Made by a program: the position numbers and the translations under genes
Assembly (NCBI RefSeq): GCF_949987535.1
Contig: NC_080078.1
Span: forward strand, 48,324,207-48,388,206
From: Balaenoptera acutorostrata
Taxonomy: Eukaryota; Chordata; Mammalia; Artiodactyla; Balaenopteridae
Direction of reading: 5' to 3'
DNA length: 64,000 nucleotides
Notes under the pieces: model-generated
The model's input: only the letters and a program-made list of their open reading frames with translations
Database searches by the model: none
What the model was told of the DNA's origin: nothing
Shown here: piece after piece, positions 61,021 to 64,000 of the stretch
Layout: the number at the start of each line of letters is the position of its first letter
Numbering within the stretch: position 1 is the stretch's first letter

Positions 61021-61365
61021 TAATCGTGCTTGCTTTTTCGGGATTATGTTACTATCACTAAAGTAGCAAACTGCCCAACACATTAGTCCTAAGTACCCCC
61101 GTGTATTTTTCTAGGCATAAAAATAAATGTTGGCTACAAATAAAAAAATAGCAATATCTTGAGCTCGTGTATCATTTTACTTACAGGGTTCAGTGTTTCA
61201 TGCATAAACAAATATCCTAACAGTCTTTTGGAATACTCTTACAGAAAACTTCAGAAGCGGTTTTGTGACCTTTCAGTCTTTGTACACTGTTGCCGTTGTC
61301 CTGGCTGATACCTTAAGGTGGTTTTTGAAAAATTAATGTTTTTTAAAATAGCTTTTTGGTAGTAT
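61021..61365. other. FLRT3 3' flank, no feature recognised
   Basis: AT-rich sequence with another aataaa at about 61121. It may still be transcribed if a more distal polyadenylation site is used. Confidence 0.4.
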
Positions 61366-61565
61366 GAGTTGGCATCAGAGGATCTGATATCTCAGATTTA
61401 CCACTTACTAGGTATGTGAAAACAAACCATTTACTCTCCTTAGCTTAGTTTCCTTATCTATACAATGGGGCTATTAATACCACCCACCTCACAGGGTTGT
61501 TGTGAGGATTAAATGAGACAATGTGCTTGGAAACTGTAAAATGTTCAACAAAATACAAGTTACTA
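61366..61565 (+). repeat. MIR SINE
   Basis: Clear MIR core and 3' part: gttggcatcagaggatctga, ctatacaatggggctattaa, taccacccacctcacagggt, tgttgtgaggattaaatgag, then caatgtgcttggaaactgta. Confidence 0.88.
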
Positions 61566-62380
61566 CTATTATGGTCAAGCAAAGTGAGCCATGTGTTCCC
61601 AGTGGTTTGTTACATATCGCTGCTTCTACTACTCTGCTAACAAATATCTCCAACTGCCTATGAAACCTCATTTATTCATTTGCCATTTTCAAATGTTTCT
61701 CAACACTTTCTCTTTTGACTTCCTGTTAAGGATAGTTGTTTTCTAGGGATAACTTAGCAAAGAAAATGTGATTAACATTGAATACAGGGAACATTTTCTG
61801 AAGGAAGTTTGATTTTGCTTCCAGAGGTTTTGAGTAGTTTAGCTACAAGCTCTGCCAGAAGTCAGGGAAAGGGCTGGATGGTTCCATAAAGTCCCTATAA
61901 ACCTGTGAGTTTATAAAAAGTCAAAAGCCAAGACTATTTTCCAGTTAGTATACCTTTCATGAGCACAGAAAATTTTATGTGTTCTAATACATGCATTTTA
62001 ATTATTTTACCTGGGATAAATCAGAAATATGTTTTACACTACCAAATAGACAAAGCACTGAGAGGGTAAAAGTTTATTCTTTTACCTAGGCTTGCTATGA
62101 AATCCAAATACTTTGCTGAAATATATATATACTTTCAATAAATGACAAAACACAAATCTCCACCTTAAAGGACACTAAATTAATTATAGATACATATACA
62201 TCTATCTATCCCAAGCTAAATGTTCACAATTTTTACTGATCAGGTACTAACAAAGAAAAATGTAGGAAAAAAAAATTCAATCCTGAATATGCAGCTTATA
62301 CATTTAACAAGAATACAATGGGGAAGTTACAAAAAAATTGAGGGAAAAATCACTCCCCTGCTGAATGTTTGACAAAAATC
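61566..62380. other. Intergenic/intronic sequence, no gene recognised
   Basis: No coding or RNA feature could be supported. A short atatatata run lies at about 62120. Confidence 0.4.
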
Positions 62381-62395
62381 AAGAATTGTTTTTGG

Positions 62396-62726
62396 GGCTT
62401 CCCTGGTGGCGCAGTGGTTGAGAATCTGCCTCCCAATGCAGGAGACACGGGTTCGAGCCCTGGTCTGGGAAGATCCCACATGCCACGGAGCAGCTGGGCC
62501 CGTGAGCCACAGCTGCTGAGCCTGCGCGTCTGGAGCCTGTGCCCCGCAACGGGAGGGGCCGCGATAGTGAAAGGCCCGCGCACCGCGATGAAGAGCGGTC
62601 CCCGCACCGCGATGAAGAGTGGCCCCCACTTGCCGCAACTAGAGAAAGCCCTCGCACGAACCGAAGACCCAGCACAGCCAAAAATAAATAAATAAATTAA
62701 TTAATTAATTAATTAAAAAAAAAAAA
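62396..62726 (+). mobile_element. CHR-type SINE with 24-bp internal duplication
   Basis: Full-length copy: ggcttccctggtggcgcagt head, ggttcgagccctgg box, cagccaaaaataaa end, then a (ttaa)n run and A tail. Perfect 15-bp target-site duplication aagaattgtttttgg at 62381-62395 and 62727-62741. The 24-bp unit starting cgcaccgcgatgaagagcgg is doubled at 62579-62602 and 62603-62626, exactly as in the copy at 36338. Open frames on both strands are shadows of the SINE. Confidence 0.95.
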
Positions 62727-63043
62727 AAGAATTGTTTTTGGATGCAGGCACTTGTAACTGCATTAAATCACTGCACTTACACTCTCGTTCCCTATTAAAA
62801 ACAACACTGTGTCCTTTCAGTGAGGCCTATTTATTAAAAGTATTCCCCCGTGCCAAAGGAACTAGTAAAAAACTCTGCTTTACTAACCACATTTTCTGAG
62901 TAAAGCACATTTTATAGGTACATGCCAACATGACAGTTTTCATGAGGAATCCAAAGAGACCCACGTGCTTTAAAGCACCTGAAGTGTGGGTGTTAAAAAG
63001 GAACCAATCCACCACTGAATTCACTTTAAGATTAGCTCATCTG

Positions 63044-63333
63044 GGGGCTTCCCTGGTGGCGCAGTGGTTGAGAATCTGCCTGCCAATGCAGGGGACACAG
63101 GTTCGAGCCCTGGTCTGGGAAGATCCCACATGCCACGGAGCAGCTGGACCCGTGAGCCACAATTACTGAGCCTGCGCGTCTGGAGCCTGTGCTCCGCAAC
63201 AAGAGAAGCCACGATAATGAGAGGCCTGCGCACCGCGATGAAGAGTGGCCCCCACTTGCCGCAACTAGAGAAAGCTCTCGCACAGAAACGAAGACCCAAC
63301 ACAGCCATAAATAAAAAAAAAAAAAAAAAAAAA
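63044..63333 (+). mobile_element. CHR-type SINE
   Basis: Full-length copy with ggcttccctggtggcgcagt head, ggttcgagccctgg box and a slightly variant cagccataaataaa end, then a pure A tail of about 22. Perfect 16-bp target-site duplication aagattagctcatctg at 63028-63043 and 63334-63349. It has only one gcgcaccgcgatgaagagtgg unit, like the copy at 9571. It lies about 320 bases after the previous CHR SINE in the same orientation. Confidence 0.95.
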
Positions 63334-63539
63334 AAGATTAGCTCATCTGCCCCTGAAAACAGTAGTGGCATTTACAATTCGAATTCCTTTCTCCTACTTA
63401 GCATGATTAGCAAATCTTAATTTAGCACAGTGTTGGAATTAAAACTACTGTACTTTATGCTTTTGGACTATTGATTAAATTAGCAAAAAAAATAACTCAC
63501 GGTATCAATCACTTTCTTAAGAACTTCAAAGTTCTTTAC

Positions 63540-63790
63540 AAAAAAATCTCAACAGCCAATGACCTTTACTGAGTGGCTTCTATATTATAAAATAGTAGGA
63601 GCTTTGCCTTCAAGAAGTGTGCTGTCTAGAGGTTGTAAGGCATTAAACAAATAATCTAGTGAAAGTTATACTGTGACTGCAGTATAGACAAAATAATTAC
63701 ATCTATCTGGATGGATCAAGGAAGACCTCATGAAGGAGGTAAAACTAGGGCTGGTATTGAAAGATAGGAAGGTATTTAAGGAGAAAGCAA
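63540..63790 (+). repeat. L2-like fragment
   Basis: Weak L2 signature: ctttactgagtggcttctat, gctttgccttcaagaagtgt, ctgtctagaggttgtaaggc, a gatcaaggaagacctcatga segment and ggtaaaactagggctggtat. The overlapping short frames (63666-63890 and 63730-63915) are not supported as genes. Confidence 0.5.
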
Positions 63791-63859
63791 GAAAAACAGA
63801 TACTGGCCATGGAGAGAAAATGGTGAACAAAGTCATGGAGGTTGGAAAACAGTCACGGT

Positions 63860-63990
63860 GCTTATCGATGCTGGCTTTGGTCAGAATCACTTGGGGAGGC
63901 TCTTTCTTAATTTAACCAGGCCGCAAAACAGACCTACTAAATTTAAATCTCCCAGGTTAAGTTTGAGTATTTATATACTTTTAATTCCAA
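63860..63990 (+). mobile_element. MER5-like hAT fragment at window edge
   Basis: Diverged MER5-type motifs: ttggtcagaatcacttgggg, an aacagacctactaaatttaa segment, tctcccaggttaagtttgag. It runs close to the window end, so the right border is unknown. Confidence 0.4.
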
Positions 63991-64000
63991 AGGTGTTTCT

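Overview
This 64 kb window is mammalian nuclear DNA, most likely from a cetacean. Six insertions are tRNA-derived CHR-type SINEs, with a conserved head beginning ggcttccctggtgg, a cagccaaaaataaa end and an A-rich tail. One is a truncated tail of the same family and one is a shorter relative. Six of these eight have perfect 12-18 bp target-site duplications. CHR SINEs are known from Cetacea, hippos and ruminants, and I saw no BovB/Bov-tA-like ruminant repeats. The rest of the repeat content is the usual old mammalian set: L1, MIR, L2, MaLR-type LTRs, MER5 and Tigger DNA transposons.

The only intact protein-coding gene is FLRT3 on the + strand. Its whole 649-codon reading frame lies in one exon (57653-59602), starting 43 bases inside the exon after a clear splice acceptor at 57609. 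A probable noncoding first exon ends at a consensus splice donor at 47665, about 10 kb upstream. The 3'UTR runs to about 60.04 or 61.02 kb, depending on which AATAAA is used. In other mammals FLRT3 lies inside an intron of MACROD2 on the opposite strand. By synteny, most of this window should therefore be MACROD2 intron, with MACROD2 on the - strand. I found no MACROD2 exon.

Layout: 1-2.3 kb is an L1 relic split by a Tigger relic. 3.2-4.05 kb is a second Tigger element with a decayed transposase N-terminus. 4-24 kb is unique intronic sequence with scattered SINEs, LTRs, MIRs and L1 tails. 24.4-30.4 kb is a nearly full-length but dead L1. 30-45 kb is mixed unique sequence and repeats, including a three-layer nest (SINE in LTR in L1) at 35.7-37.1 kb. 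45-57.6 kb holds the FLRT3 5' flank, exon 1 and intron, and is strikingly poor in recent repeats. 57.6-61 kb is FLRT3 exon 3. 61-64 kb is 3' flank with two CHR SINEs.

I found no CRISPR array, operon, tRNA or rRNA gene and nothing supporting an undescribed molecular system. The other long open frames are chance frames or repeat-derived. The observations of most interest concern SINE structure (internal duplications, a headless copy), nested insertion history and FLRT3 transcript structure.
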